Below, piece by piece: positions 1-11,638 of a stretch of 64,000 nucleotides of DNA (position 1 is the first letter of the stretch; every line of letters begins with the position of its first letter). The position numbers and the translations under genes are program-made. The DNA is from Ectobius pallidus (taxonomy: Eukaryota > Arthropoda > Insecta > Blattodea > Ectobiidae), in NCBI GenBank assembly GCA_964059195.1, contig CAXKWD010000001.1:217814484-217878483 (forward strand), read 5' to 3'. The notes under the pieces were generated by a model. The model was not told the origin of the DNA and ran no database searches. It saw only the letters and a program-made list of their open reading frames with translations.

Positions 1-69
1 GAACACTCTCTGGATGCCAGAAAAAAAGAAAATATCAGACATCAGAAACAAAACAACGCTGACTACTCC

Positions 70-276
70 ACCATAGTATCACAACTGACGAAACGGGCTC
101 CAAATTTTTTTTTGAAGATATAACTTTACTAAAACATGAAAACAGAAGATTCCCTAGACTTGTTACAGAAGCCATAGAAATGATTAAGTATCCTCATAAC
201 ATAAACAGTGAAGATGGGTACAAGATCAGTGACATCTGGTGGGAAACTATTAAAACTTTAAAGAATGCACCCACTG
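70..276 (+). pseudogene. Penelope-like element, GIY-YIG C-terminal remnant
   Basis: In one frame bases 112-240 read FEDITLLKHENRRFPRLVTE followed by AIEMIKYPHNINSEDGYKIS and DIW. This matches the conserved tail after the GIY-YIG endonuclease of Penelope-like retroelements (N-R-x-x-R-L-x-x-E-A-x-E-I, then N-N-x-N-x-E-D-G-Y). Upstream sequence in the window is too short and broken to show the catalytic motif. Confidence 0.6.
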
Positions 277-825
277 ACGTCATGACAACTGCGACTATTC
301 ATTCTTCATTACAAGCACTTCATTTTAGTGTGAATCATTCCCCGAAGGAGAACACTGAAATGTTAGGTACTTAAAACACAATGCGGCCCAACCCAGATAG
401 CCAACACAATCAGTTTATATATGACACCGGCTGTGGAAGCCAATGAACTTATTTAACAAAACATTTCGGAATGGTAGAGTCAGACTAAAAAAATCAGTGC
501 CATAGCTGGGATTTGTACTGCAGATCTTCAGCTCTCCATCCTGCTGCTCTGCCACTTCAGCTGCCATGGCAACATGATGGTACAACATTAATTTCTCCAA
601 TTGTCTCACATATTTCTGTATACCACCAGGCATTCTCAATATTCAGATTATAACCCTGTAGTGACTTACAAACTCTTAGGTACTTTAAGATCTGGGCTAT
701 ATAAGTAAACCACTATTAACTCACAAAGTGGAATTATAATTCTTTCACACTTGCCATATGTAAGCTAAGCTTAGCCTACACTCGACAAATGTGAATGAAA
801 TATATTTCGACAATACAAACTCCAT
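277..825. other. No gene seen
   Basis: AT-rich non-coding sequence. A 74-codon minus ORF at 415-639 has no recognisable domain and is probably chance. Presumably intron of the laminin gene or sequence upstream of it. Confidence 0.5.
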
Positions 826-1124
826 GGCATTACATCCCTGAAGGAACAAGGCCTACCACCCGACCGCTGCGTCATCTATCATAGGCAGACGGCAGGATTG
901 GGGGGCATGTGGTCAGCATGCTGACACCCATGGCCGTTAATGGTGGTTTTCATGACCGGAGCCGCTACTTCTCTATCAAGTAGCTCCTGAATTTGAATCA
1001 CGAGGCTGAGTGCACCCCTACCAGACCTCCTAACCTCACTAAAATCCGAGGAGGTACCAGGGATCGAACCCGGACCGACGGATCTATAGTCAGAGATGCT
1101 AACCACAAGATCACGCCGGCGGAC
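826..1124 (-). mobile_element. tRNA-derived SINE, family 1
   Basis: On the minus strand the element begins with a tRNA-like head (box A-like GTGATCTTGTGGTTAGCAT, box B GGGTTCGATCCC) and continues into a conserved body ending near CCCTGAAGG. Four other copies occur at 27863-28125, 44920-45222, 49788-49965 and 57998-58180. Confidence 0.82.
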
Positions 1125-1399
1125 AATACATATTAATTAAAACCTTCTTGGTTTCCAGATATCTGCTGCATCATATTTAAGGTATCTGCCAACATTTCAA
1201 CCATCTTCTTGTGGTTTTTTTTATCAAGCCTACAACAGCTCACTTGGAATAATCTCAATAGTTTCCCATAGCCAGCCAACCAGATATTGCTTTCCCAAAT
1301 TCTATAGTGATTGATGATGCGGCAGATATCTGGAAGCCAAGAAGATTTTATTATTATTAACTTTATTAAACACAATGTGTACATTAATTTAAGTTATGG

Positions 1400-2110
1400 T
1401 TTTCTTCGTTAGCATGTTTAGTGGTTGAGTTCTGTTTTCACACTTCACTAAATGATACTTGGGGCATGGTTTGTTGCATAGTCCTCCTTCGGCTCATGGT
1501 ATGATTCCTTCTGGCATATCTTCCCAATGAAACCATGGGCAGTGAAGCCTGTGTACAGGTGGCGGTCCTTTCCAGGTTTTTGTTTTCATAGCTTCTGTTT
1601 CCATTATTTCCTGCGGTACCTCGTTGGCTTTATTCTGTCTCTCCTCGATGGCAGTTTTGTATGCTTGCGTCTCTGGCAGTCTGAAGCAATGTTTAATATC
1701 TTCAATAAAAAATGATTCCTGCGCTATTGTGTAGGCATAGCTATTTATTGTGAACTTTGAGATTGACAGAGCTTTTTTTTAGGAATCTGGCTTTAATCTT
1801 CTCTAGTCTCTTAAGGTTTTTCACCACCATATGTGGCGACCGGCATAACTTTGAGCTTGAACAGTGTTATCACAGTTGGCAAGGATAAGTTTGCAGCATA
1901 GGAATGTCGTAGATGGCTTTTGTTGAAAATGTTGTTCGCTCTTGTTTATGCAAGGAGAAAACTGTTCTGGTTGTTTGTAGCATAACACCCAAATATTTGA
2001 AACTGGAAACTGGAAACAAATTCTAAGGTTGCTCCACCACACATGAGATGGTCCCTCTTTGAAACTCTTCCTCCTTTCCTAAATATCAACTCGGGCCGTT
2101 TAAGCCTATG
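1400..2110 (-). pseudogene. Non-LTR retrotransposon (RT C-terminal) remnant
   Basis: Read on the minus strand with frameshifts, about 2010-1840 gives FKYLGVMLQTTRTVFSLHKQ and then LFKLKVMPVATYGG, the F-x-Y-L-G and T-Y-G blocks that follow the catalytic domain of LINE reverse transcriptases. An Arg/Glu-rich tail extends to about 1500. Several stops and frame changes show it is dead. Confidence 0.6.
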
Positions 2111-2539
2111 ATCACATATTAACAAAATATATAATTTTTTATTTTGTTACTAAGCCCATTCCAAAACCGCGGAACAGGGTTGAACAGAAATGACTTGATT
2201 ACAAAAAATAAGAAATCATGAAGCACAAACATGTCTCACTGATAAGCTTTGTGCAAAGTGTTGACACATGTCCCATTGTTCCACCAGGAAAAAATTACTG
2301 CTTGTTCGACTACATAAAACCTCCATCGCTATGTAGAGGCATTTCAATGAAACTGACCCTTTATTATCTTGAAGTTCCACTGAAATTCCCAGCTTTGCTC
2401 AAGTTGATGCTTGTCCTGTTGTTCAACTGCACGATTCACTTGTTTACATAGAATTAGAAAGAACCCTCTATAAAATGTGTACCGACTACTACACTAGTTC
2501 ACAGGAAATAAACTTTAAATTTTATCCACTTTAAACAGG
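2111..2539. other. No gene seen
   Basis: AT-rich spacer without a recognisable element. A 77-codon ORF at 2218-2451 shows no domain. Confidence 0.4.
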
Positions 2540-2546
2540 CTGAAGA

Positions 2547-3187
2547 CACAGTATAGTATAACAGTAGCGAAGCTCTAATGAAAGGAAAATGCATCCTTTT
2601 GACAGATCGGTGCGACACTAGCACCCCAAGCGGCCGGCAAGATTGAACGAGCAAACAGCCATTTTTAGCATTGGAAAGATACGAATATATGGCTGTATTT
2701 CTTCTTATTTTTAAAATTACTAGAACGAGATTATTACCGGAAAGGCATACTGGTGAACTCACCAAATCATAGACTTTATGGTAATATAAAGAAGTTGTAG
2801 TTTCAAGATCGATGACATTGTATATCTTATAAAGTATCAGACCGGTTTCCCGATGTGGTCTAGTATGGATGCAAGCGTGATAATCACAAATTGGCAATTT
2901 AATTTAACAAATAACTGTTTTTGCTTACCTCTCAGGATCTTTAGGGAACCTGAAGAAAGATAAATCGAGAGATTCCTTTGGTTCCTTTGGCTGTTGGTGC
3001 AATTTATAGCACCACAAGCATTTCCATAAAATATTGTTGACATTTTTCCACTGCCTTCTAGATTGTGCATTTTTCATAAGAAACAATGTAACAGATTGTG
3101 TTATCTCTCGCTCACCGCTACGAGAGCTACAGTCGCGCCGGTTGAAAAAAACTGTATGGAGCTTCGCTACTGTTATACTATACTGTG
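2547..3187 (-). mobile_element. P-element-like non-autonomous transposon with THAP exon
   Basis: Terminal inverted repeats of about 30 bp (CACAGTATAGTATAACAGTA at the left, its complement at 3187) are flanked by the direct repeat CTGAAGA (2540-2546 and 3188-3194; 7 bp, or 8 with GCTGAAGA). On the minus strand around 3030-2930 lies a THAP-type zinc finger start, C-G-A-I-N-C-T-N-S-Q, and, after a frameshift, LSFFRFPKDPER followed by a GTAAGC donor. THAP is the N-terminal DNA-binding domain of P transposases. The rest of the transposase is missing. Confidence 0.7.
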
Positions 3188-3196
3188 CTGAAGATA

Positions 3197-3718
3197 TACA
3201 GGGCGTTATTGAATAACACTGAAATATTTTACCTGTGTATAGAGTGGATATAAACAAACAACTTTTATTAGGAGACTTTTGATCTATGGATTCAATTTTT
3301 CCCGTTACAGCATGAAATCTCCCAGGGCATGGCCACCACTGACTTCTAACATTTGAAAAAATGCAAAAGAGGGGAACTTTGTTGTAAACACTGTAGTTAT
3401 GAATAAAAAAACCAATGCAGTGGTGGCCAGTCATGTAATTAGTGTGTAAATTTAGCAGAATATGAAATGTCTAAATTATGATATAGCTGTTGTTGAATGA
3501 TTAAAAATCACGTTTTTATTGATCATTAAGAAGGCACAAGGTAAATTTAATGAAAAATTTTACCCTACTTCACTTAATTATTGACCTACGAGCACCAAAT
3601 TGTAATGACTTCAATACCCTATAGCATACACATTATATGTCATAGAGCAAAATTCTCCTAACTCTGTCCCCTTTTTACGCAGGTAAAATATTTTGGTATT
3701 ATTAATTAACACTCTGTA
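3197..3718. mobile_element. Long-TIR MITE, family M1, copy 1
   Basis: The ends are near-complementary over about 90 bp: TACAGGG(T/C)GTTAATGAATAA at one end, TTATTAATTAACACTCTGTA at the other. Flanks are TA-rich. Related copies are at 7834-9104, 30692-31141 and 48926-49435. No ORF; the superfamily is not certain (TA target suggests Tc1/mariner-like). Confidence 0.75.
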
Positions 3719-4413
3719 TATAGACTTTCATCCTTAATCACTCTATTTTTTTAGTCGCTTTTCTCTTGGCAAGATTAGCACCAATAGTAGCATATTATAA
3801 ACTCCATCTCCAAAATCTCCTGTTCAGTTTACCGTCGCACAAATACATGGCACTCGGTCCATCTTCTCTGCAGAGATTATCACAGCACAGACGTGAGAGC
3901 AGTGATTCCCACAGCTGCAAGTCTTCACTATACTTTGCAGTTAAAGAACCATTTAGCTCATTTATAAGAATTGGTAGATTGGCAGATGATTGAATTGAAC
4001 ATATCGCGAGTAGACTAATACTTCAGAAGTTTCAAATAACATAATGACATCTTCTATACATAAATTGTTTATTGCAGAAAGGGCCTAAGTCTACTTTGTC
4101 ATGAAATTGAGTTAAGAACAGTTTCATAATCCCTGTGGATGGACATGTCTGTGAGCACAGAAAATACCCTCAATCCAGTACTCCTAATGTGTAAAATGCT
4201 GCCTTTTTTTCATTTCAGGACTGTGGTATTTTTTGCAATCAAAAGTTGACAACTATGTACTATGTATTATTTACAACCAATAATTTTCTTGAATTAATTC
4301 TTGTGGAATAAACTTGTCAGTACTATTTTCTGCTGGTAATTTACAATACACCTACAATTCTTTGATGAAGTACCTTACAAACAAGTTTTAGCATGCTTAA
4401 TTCCTAGTCAGTA
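3719..4413. other. No gene seen
   Basis: AT-rich, intron-like. The ORF at 3766-3993 (75 codons) has no recognisable features. Confidence 0.4.
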
Positions 4414-5513
4414 CAGTAAAATACCTGTATGATGAAATTTAGGGGACCTCGGAAATTAATTTGTTATAGTGAAATTTTACCATTGCACAATGTTCGAGAC
4501 TTCATTTTTTTAAAAAAGTTTGTGATTTTCTTTGGAACACTCCCAGACAAAAGACTATTCAAAATAGTCCCCAGTCTCTGCAATTTAAAACAGAATCTGG
4601 CATATTGCTTTGTGATAGAAGAAAATATTGAAGACTATGTGGCATGCGTTGCCTGGACAAGAGTCAAACTCTGCTGATCTTCCCGTAGATTTCTATCACT
4701 CAAAATATCTGCCACAATTCCATCATCTGTGATTTCTTGTTACATTATCACATCACGGTCCACTTCGACATAGTCAGTAAGATTCACACTTACTGCTAAG
4801 CTATTTCCATTCAGCACTCAACACAATATGCATTGATCACAAAAAGTTGGCATTAATGTCTCTCCCAGAGGAAATATTACATACAATACTCCGGAAAAAT
4901 TAAAATTATATGTAGGCAAACAGGATAAATTTAATTTGTTATACTGAAACTTCTAAATTTGTTATAATGAAGTGTTTTAACACACACAAAATAGGGAAAA
5001 GGGAAGGGGCCAATACATAATTTTTTGCACGACTTAACTAATTAGTGGTACTTACAAATATTGTTGCCATGGATCATAAGTTGACATTCCCGCACGCAAT
5101 CTTGTTGCTATGGAAACAAAACAAATTTCCGTGTGGTAAGAATTTACTTACGGCACTCATCATAATACAAGCCTTTATGGACAAGGCCCCCCAGGACAAA
5201 TATTCGGTTCCCATAACAACAAACACATGCGAATCACTTTCTGAAATATAACATCTATCTTCAATAGTGTATAATTATACATAATATTTTCAGCTAATAT
5301 CTCAATTAATATAAATAAATTGATATAAATAATCATCGTGCAAAAAATAGCATGCAATACTCGTGCTGTAAGCGCATAACGGATCTCGGAAATTGAAAAA
5401 ACTCTCTCCTCGATCCATATGCACCGCTTACGGCACTTGTATCGCAATATACTATTGCAACACTGAAAATTTTGTTATAAGTTAATGGTGTTCATTATAC
5501 TGGTATTTTACTG
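4414..5513 (-). mobile_element. Tigger/pogo-like deletion derivative
   Basis: Termini CAGTAAAATACCTGTATGAT and its near-complement TATACTGGTATTTTACTG are flanked by TA on both sides. Interior 4430-4840 is the reverse complement of the transposase-tail remnant at 60700-61150. A foreign 300-bp block bounded by inverted TTTTTTGCACG/CGTGCAAAAAA sits at 5021-5347. Confidence 0.75.
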
Positions 5514-5515
5514 TA

Positions 5516-6508
5516 TCTTTTTTGGCTTGAAATATTTAGATAAAGGGGATGTGAGTGATTTGATAATGTTGAACATAATTATACTAATTTTGTTTGAGTT
5601 AAAAACAATGTATCTATTTATCTGATGTAAAAGTTACCATTAATTTTGAAACACAACTTGCATTCAATGTACTGAGGACAAAAGTAACAAGTATTGTTAA
5701 AGACCACACTTGCATTAATTTTTTTTCATAATTCATGTGCTCTTACTTATAGCCTCTAATTCATAAATCAAGGACTTGAAACTGTTCAAGTTTGTCAATA
5801 TTGCAGAATGGACTTAAGTACAATAGTTTTTTTGTTTTTCCTGAAAAATTATGTTAAATTTTGGTGTGCATTATACAAAAGAGCATCTTATATAGCAGAA
5901 CAACTTTCCAGTGCAATAACATCTGGACCACAATCTCGAAAGGACCTGTAATGAGAGAAATATTCTTTCCTGAGATCCAGCATCGACTCCAGTGAAAATG
6001 ATCATGCCGAGCTTTGTGCTTACACAATTCCTATCTGGCCATGGCAAATTTAAATCATATTTCGAGCGATTTAACATCAATGTTCCAGATGGTTACTTAT
6101 TCTTCTGTGGCTCCTCCCAAACAGTGCAGCACTTGCTTTTTGATCAAGATATACCCTACAATATCATCTGAATTTTTGTGACAATGAATTGGAAAACCTC
6201 TGTTTCATATATTTAAAAACAATGTTGTTATTCTAATTTTCTAACATTCATACACCGCATCTTTAATAAGCTTCACTCATAATGTTCAATCTGCTGTAAA
6301 TTGAATGTAATTGTTAAACTATAACCCTAATATGCTAATGCTCAATAGGGTTCTATTTTCTTTTCTGGAAATTCAATAATAATATTATATAGCAGAATTT
6401 ACAGTAATTAATGGTCACTTTTAAACTGTGGACATTTATATTTTCCTCATCATTGTTTTCACTGTATTCTGACATAGTCTAATGTTATGACATATCTTTA
6501 TTTTCCAG
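5516..6508. other. Laminin intron, no gene seen
   Basis: AT-rich sequence up to the TTTTCCAG acceptor at 6508. No coiled-coil laminin exon was recognised upstream in this window. Confidence 0.5.
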
Positions 6509-6823
6509 GATAAAGGTGGGGGTGACATTCTACCAGAACACCACGCTTGAACTGCGCAATCCAGACAGCATGTCACAACTTGCTACTTCCACTCCAGTGT
6601 CTGTGTACTTCAAGACTGACAAACCGAACGGATTCCTGCTATACCTTGGAAATGAAGTGGGGTCACACCGCAAGATGCGTCGAGTTCGTTCTGATGACTT
6701 CATTGCACTAGAGATTGAAAACGGTTACCCTGTCCTTTCCATTGATCTTGGATCAGGTCCAGAGAGAATAAACAGTGACAAGTTTGTTGCTGATAACACC
6801 TGGTACCAGGCTGTAATAGAAAG
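6509..6823 (+). CDS. Laminin alpha chain, internal exon (LG1, first half)
   Basis: Laminin alpha is the long secreted chain of the basement-membrane heterotrimer; its C-terminal LG modules bind integrins and dystroglycan. This exon follows a TTTTCCAG acceptor and ends at AAAG|GTATAC. Read from the second base it gives IKVGVTFYQNTTLELRNP, the usual start of LG1, then the beta-sandwich stretch PVSVYFKTDKPNGFLLYLGN. The exon starts one base before a codon boundary and ends with two bases of an Arg codon (AG|A), which the next exon completes. The open frame runs on past the donor into a poly-T tract, but that part is intron. Family assignment rests on the LG1 pattern and continuity over five exons; LanA-type or wing-blister-type cannot be decided here. 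Confidence 0.9.
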
Positions 6824-6899
6824 GTATACAATATTCTTTATTTATGTATATTTTAAATTTTATTATTTATTTAATACTTCCTCTATCCATATCTTAGGT

Positions 6900-6909
6900 A
6901 CTATACGAG

Positions 6910-6957
<48 letters not shown>

Positions 6958-7396
6958 CTCCGATGGAGCATAAAATGAAAACCACAGTGAAAATCAAAAC
7001 TGTTTTATCTGGAACAGTTAGGTACACCTTCTAGCTACTTCTCTACATAGTCGTGCTTCGATTGAGACATTTGTCATAGTGTGATACCAACTTTCCAATA
7101 CCCTCTTCATAGAAACTTGCTGCCAACGTATTGAGAAGGGTCTTCAAGGTGTTTGGAAGTGTTTTGAACTTCTTCGTTTGTGTGGAAGCGCTGTCCTCCC
7201 AGATCTTTCTTCAGCTTCCGAAAATGATGAAAGTCATTCGGCACAGGAATAAGTTTTTGAAATCCATCGTGACAGAGGATGAAACATGGATTCATTACGA
7301 CAATCCAGAATCAAAAGAAGAATCCAAACAATGGATGCACACAAATTTCTTGAACAAACCCAAGATCTGGCTTCCACACCAACAAAGAATTTGAAT
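6900..7396. mobile_element. Mariner deletion/fold-back derivative, copy 1
   Basis: Begins TACGAGGGCT, a mariner-type terminus after TA. Bases 7107-7295 on the minus strand encode the mariner C-terminus (FHHFRKLKKDLGGQRFHTNE). Bases 7240-7360 on the plus strand encode the catalytic core start (VTEDETWIHYDNPESKEES). The two halves are therefore inverted relative to each other. A 40-bp poly-T tract sits just inside the left end. The right terminus is not clear. Confidence 0.72.
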
Positions 7397-7399
7397 GGA

Positions 7400-7833
7400 G
7401 TCCCTCAAAACAAAAAAGCCCACTTCATAACGTGTTTACATATATGATACTTAGAACCAGTGCTTTTTTTTCTAAAAAATATTTAAGGAGTTCTCTTGCT
7501 TTTGACTTGACAGAACATTGCCAAAATTACCCACATATTTAGAATGAAAGTGGAATCACACAATTTGCATAATGTTATACAAAGTGAAGTCCTCTCAGGT
7601 GGATTCAGTTCATACACATTTATTCTACCCTTAAGCTGCTATTTAGTCTATGATATGATCACAGGGTTTCTTACACCTTTCACCAGAAGATGCTAAATTT
7701 AAAATGAAAAGTAGCTATACCTCTATTTCCGAGATTTGGGGCCTGACAGGTTTGCGAGCAACCTTGGAACTACTGTGGGATATTGCTGATCATCTGACAT
7801 GTATATAAGCAGAGTCATTTTCACAAGGGCACA
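7400..7833. other. Laminin intron, no gene seen
   Basis: AT-rich. The stretch 7460-7640 resembles 56940-57130, an unclassified repeat containing TCTCGCTTTTGACTTGA. Confidence 0.4.
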
Positions 7834-9104
7834 TACAGGGTGTTAATGAATAACACCGAAATATTTTACCTGTGTATAGAGGGGACATAGACAAGCAACT
7901 TTTATTATGACATTTTTGCTCTATGGATTCAATTCTGTCTGTTATAACATAAAATCTCCTAAGGATATGCACGCCACTGACTTCTAATACTTGAAACGAT
8001 GGGAAACAAAGGAACAGTGAATATTGTGTAGTGGTCGGGAAAATTGTAAAAAATGACGATCTATATCTTACAACTCTGAGGGAAAAAAAGACAAACGAAA
8101 CATTTTTGTTAGGTCTGGAATTAGGAATAAAAACATAATGCAGTGGCGGGCAATCATGTGATTAGTCAGTAAATTTTGCAGATTATGAAAATTCTAAATT
8201 ATGGTATAGCTGTTGATTAATTATTAAGAATCAGGTTTTTATCGATCGCTAAGAAGGCATGAAGTCAATTTAATGAAAATTTTAACCCTATTTCACTCAA
8301 TTATTGACTTATGAGCACCAAATTTTAAGGACTTTAATGCCCTGTACAGAGATGCCAACTGCTACGGAATTTCCGTAGTTTCTACGATTTCCTTGAATTT
8401 GCTACGGCAATACGGAAAATGTACTGAATATTACGGATTCTACGAATCCCAATATCTATTTTTATAATGTTTCGTTTCTCCCGCGAACATAAAAAAAAAA
8501 GTTAATGTGTCAGCAGAGATGCCAACTGTTATCATGAGAAATAATTTGTAAAAGAAAACATCCGTTGTGTTGGCGACATTGGACACTACAATCTTTGACG
8601 AGTGTGTTAACCAAATATATTATATCTTACAGTTATAACCTAACTGTAGTTATAACATCTTTGGTGTTAACATATTATCACTGTAATGCCGCTGACGACT
8701 CCCGACGCCGTTGCTTGCTAGAAGTTTTATTGAGTGTTGCATTGCAAGTAGAATATTGAGGAAATATGTCGTGTAAACGTAAAACCAGTGACGAATCTAA
8801 TGGACAAAAACGAACCGCGGAAAATCAGCAGTTTCGAAAGCAGTAGGCCTATACGGAAGAGTTACCTTGCCTCGGACCTTCAAAAATTTCACCGAATCAC
8901 GTATTTTGTGAAACCTGTAATTGTGATTTTTCGGTTAAACATGGAAGACTCACACTACTGATAACCACCTTTCTAGGTTGGCATCTCTGCCTGTAGCATA
9001 CACATTTTACGTCATAGAGCAAAAATGTCATAATAAAAGTTGCTTGTCTATGTCCCCTCTATACACAGGTAAAATATTTCGGTGTTATTCATTAACACCC
9101 TGTA
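7834..9104. mobile_element. Long-TIR MITE, family M1, copy 2 (interrupted)
   Basis: Left TIR TACAGGGTGTTAATGAATAA and right TIR TTATTCATTAACACCCTGTA are the best preserved of the four copies. The element is split by a 643-bp hAT-like insertion at 8347-8989. Without it the length matches the other copies (about 520-630 bp). Confidence 0.8.
8347..8989 (+). mobile_element. hAT-like element nested in MITE M1
   Basis: Termini CAGAGATGCCAACT and GGTTGGCATCTCTG are inverted repeats. The uninterrupted sequence in other M1 copies (CCCTGTAGCATAC) shows that CCTGTA was duplicated at both sides. A second internal CAGAGATGCCAACT lies at 8516. From 8766 a short ORF start MSCKRKTSDES is followed, after a stop, by VFCETCNCDFSVKHG, a BED/ZBED-type C-x2-C motif found in hAT-related transposases. 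Confidence 0.68.
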
Positions 9105-9599
9105 TAATTTAACACATGAAAAACAACCACAGAATAGCCAGACACAGAATGACATAATGCAATAAATGCAGTTTGAAGCCAAGAGGAAAGGGATATAACA
9201 AAGTCTAATGTTAAATCAGTAACATCTGGCAACATAGCCTTCGTTTTCACTGCAGTGATGCTGTAGCACTCACTTGTTTTCGTGATCACAGTGCTAATGT
9301 CAGGCTCCACCTCTCGAAAATCACGGTATAGATAACAAATGTAACACTAAAAGTAGCTACTTTAATGCAAATGATGAGTATAATCACTTTCGTTACTTTC
9401 TTTAACATAAATTTATCCAGACTTCAAAATTGTGAAAATTAATGATTTTCTCCTATACCAAACTGGATAAATCTTTAAAGGGTATAAGTACCCCCAGAAA
9501 AAAGCATTGCTTAAAACTAATATTTTCTGAAGTAAAGTAATGGGGTAGAATAGTACTCTGTGGTCCAGTTGATCAACTCAAATAAAGCATTGGTATAAA

Positions 9600-9960
9600 T
9601 AATTTAATTTAATTTATTTTACAGTCATTGAGTGTAGACTATACTATAGACATTGTCAATTATTAATACAATAATATTTACAAAATAATGGGACACTTAA
9701 TTTCCATAAATTCACTTATATTATAAAATGGGTTCTTTAGGAGCCAGCAAGTGATACTTTTGCTAAAGTGTAGTTTGTTTCTAATAAATAAGTCGGGTGG
9801 CATCTTATTTGCTACTTTGATAGCCATACATTCAAAGCTTTCTATTGATTTTGACAGCCTATTATACAGAATATTGTATTCTTTGTTGTTCCTAGTGTCG
9901 TATTGATGTATGTCACTCCTAGTTGTGAAATTACTAATATTGTCTTTAAATTAGGCTAAT
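9600..9960 (-). pseudogene. LINE 3-prime remnant (H-x-Y-x-T-R-N type)
   Basis: Minus-strand reading gives HQYDTRNNKEYNILY then NKMPPDLF and NPFYNISEFMEI. This is the post-RT C-terminal block of CR1/jockey-like LINEs, also seen at 40965-41327. The low-coordinate end runs into TTTAATTTAATTT repeats, as for a LINE tail. Confidence 0.55.
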
Positions 9961-10175
9961 AAACTTTTTATATACAAACAAGTCACTGTTAAAATTCTCT
10001 GATTAACAAAGAGTGGTTTTGCAGTGTTTGGTATATCCTGAATTGGCCATGACTATGGTGATTTTCTTTTGTAACATAAAGACTTTATTTACATGAGGAC
10101 TGTTACCCCATAGTATTATAGTAATATACTAGTATTGCTGTTTACCAAGTGTTGACAGTGCTTTTATGTTTACAG

Positions 10176-10460
10176 AACAGGGAAGAGTGTGAAGCTGATA
10201 ATTCGAGAAGAAGTAGGAGAGGGACAAGAGAAGAAATATGTTAAAGAAAAAGTGCTGTCTGGAACATCATCCATATTCAATGTTGATCCGGAACTAACCA
10301 AACTCTTCGTGGGAGGCTGGCCGACTAGATTTGAAATGCAGAATGCTATCAAATACCAGTCGTTTGAAGGTCAGATGGAAGAACTTGTGGTAGGAAACAC
10401 TCCAGTTTCTCTGTGGAACTTTGTTGATGCAGAAAACAATGATAATGGTGCTCAAGAAAG
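10176..10460 (+). CDS. Laminin alpha chain, internal exon (LG1, second half)
   Basis: The acceptor TGTTTACAG precedes A-ACA-GGG, completing the Arg codon split from the exon at 6509-6823 to give ER-TGKSVKLIIREE. LG hallmarks are visible: KLFVGGWP, the strand typical of LG modules, followed by SFEGQMEELVVGNTPVSLW, the last strands of LG1. The donor is AAAG|GTATGA, again phase 2. Two laminin exons joined across a 3.35-kb intron in the same phase make this secure. A tRNA-derived SINE begins 35 bp after the donor, so the naive ORF reads on into repeat sequence; everything after 10460 should be excluded. Confidence 0.9.
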
Positions 10461-10495
10461 GTATGACCATTTTCTTTTATTATGTAGCCTATATA

Positions 10496-10892
10496 GTCGG
10501 CCGCGGTGGTCTAGAGGTAGTGTGCCCGCCTCTAGATCCGCAGGGCGCGGGATCAAACCCGGCCGCGGTCGATGGATTTTTCAGGACGTAAAAATCCTGG
10601 GCACGGAGTCCTCCGGGAGGGACTTTAAGCTGGGGGTCCTGTGTCGTAGATTTACGGTACGTAAAAGAACTCCAAGCCTAAATTAGAGCCTCTGGACAAA
10701 ATTTCTCGGCCCTTTCACGTCCAAGAAATACTTAGTTTCCAGAGGGGGGTTGCGAGGCGATGGGCTTACCACCAGTCCCTCTACCCTCTCTCGGAAAATA
10801 AGCATATCAAAATTAGTATAGGTAATGAAACCTCCACTTGGAGGCCCCTTCGCCCCATCTGGGGATCATAGGGTACCAGATACAGATACAGA
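10496..10892 (+). mobile_element. tRNA-derived SINE, family 2, copy 1
   Basis: Starts GTCGGCCGCGGTGGTCTAGA (box A TGGTCTAGAGGTAGTG, box B GGGATCAAACCC) and ends in ACAGAT repeats. A perfect 13-bp target duplication TGTAGCCTATATA lies at 10483-10495 and 10893-10905. It sits 35 bp downstream of a laminin exon donor. Confidence 0.92.
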
Positions 10893-11015
10893 TGTAGCCT
10901 ATATATTTATACTGTACAGTATTTTGATAATTGCTTCTTGCATGCTTTTCTCTTGCTTTGAAAATGTGGGTCCAGATTTTAACACTAATGATAAAGCGTT
11001 ATTGAATATTAAATA

Positions 11016-11434
11016 CAGTAGAGTTGCGATAATCCAAGATTCCGTGCAATCTGAGATGCAAAAAAAAAAAAAAAAAACAGGAAATTTTTTAAAAATCCAT
11101 ATATAAAGATTTTTTTAAAAATAAAGTAGGCCTACTTTTATATTTGATGACATACAAAGGAGGCTTGGGGAAGGTGCAGTTGGAAATGGATGGTGGGAGG
11201 GATGTGGGTTGGCAACGTCCCGTGGGTCACGTAGGTGGCGATCGGTCACACTGTTAATGTATGGTATGTATGTATCTGTAACTTTAATATCTACACATTA
11301 AATTTGACTTTGTTTTATGTACATATGTATGTAGTTGAAAATTCCGTTATTTTTCTTTTTTCCATCTAATCCGAGTTTTTTGTAATCCGAGGTACCATCA
11401 GCCCCAATTAACTTGGATTATCGCAACTCTACTG
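11016..11434. mobile_element. Tigger-like MITE (CAGTAGAGTTGCGATAATCC)
   Basis: Inverted termini CAGTAGAGTTGCGATAATCC and GGATTATCGCAACTCTACTG are flanked by TA. No coding sequence inside. The TIR start CAGT and TA target fit the pogo/Tigger group. Confidence 0.85.
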
Positions 11435-11638
11435 TAAGATATTTGTTAACAATGACTTACTCAAAAACAACTGTTAGGTTTGATAGAAAGTAGACCCAAC
11501 TCAAATTTAATTGTTAGAAATACTATAATCAGTAGGCCTAAGCTTCTAATAATAAAGTTACATATTAGGGCAAAAACTTAATATGGGTGCATTTACTGTC
11601 TATATACTGTCACAGCAATTACGTTGGCTTATACTTGT

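Noticed and set aside
1040..1124. tRNA gene call from boxes A and B
   Set aside because: Same head occurs in five dispersed copies with a shared body; it is a SINE and does not fold into a full cloverleaf.
2925..3434. 169-codon minus ORF
   Set aside because: It runs across the boundary of an M1 MITE and a P-like element; only its last residues (SFFRFPKDPER) belong to a THAP exon. Not a gene.
10189..10686. 165-codon reading of the laminin exon
   Set aside because: After the donor at 10460 it reads into intron and SINE; only 10176-10460 is coding.
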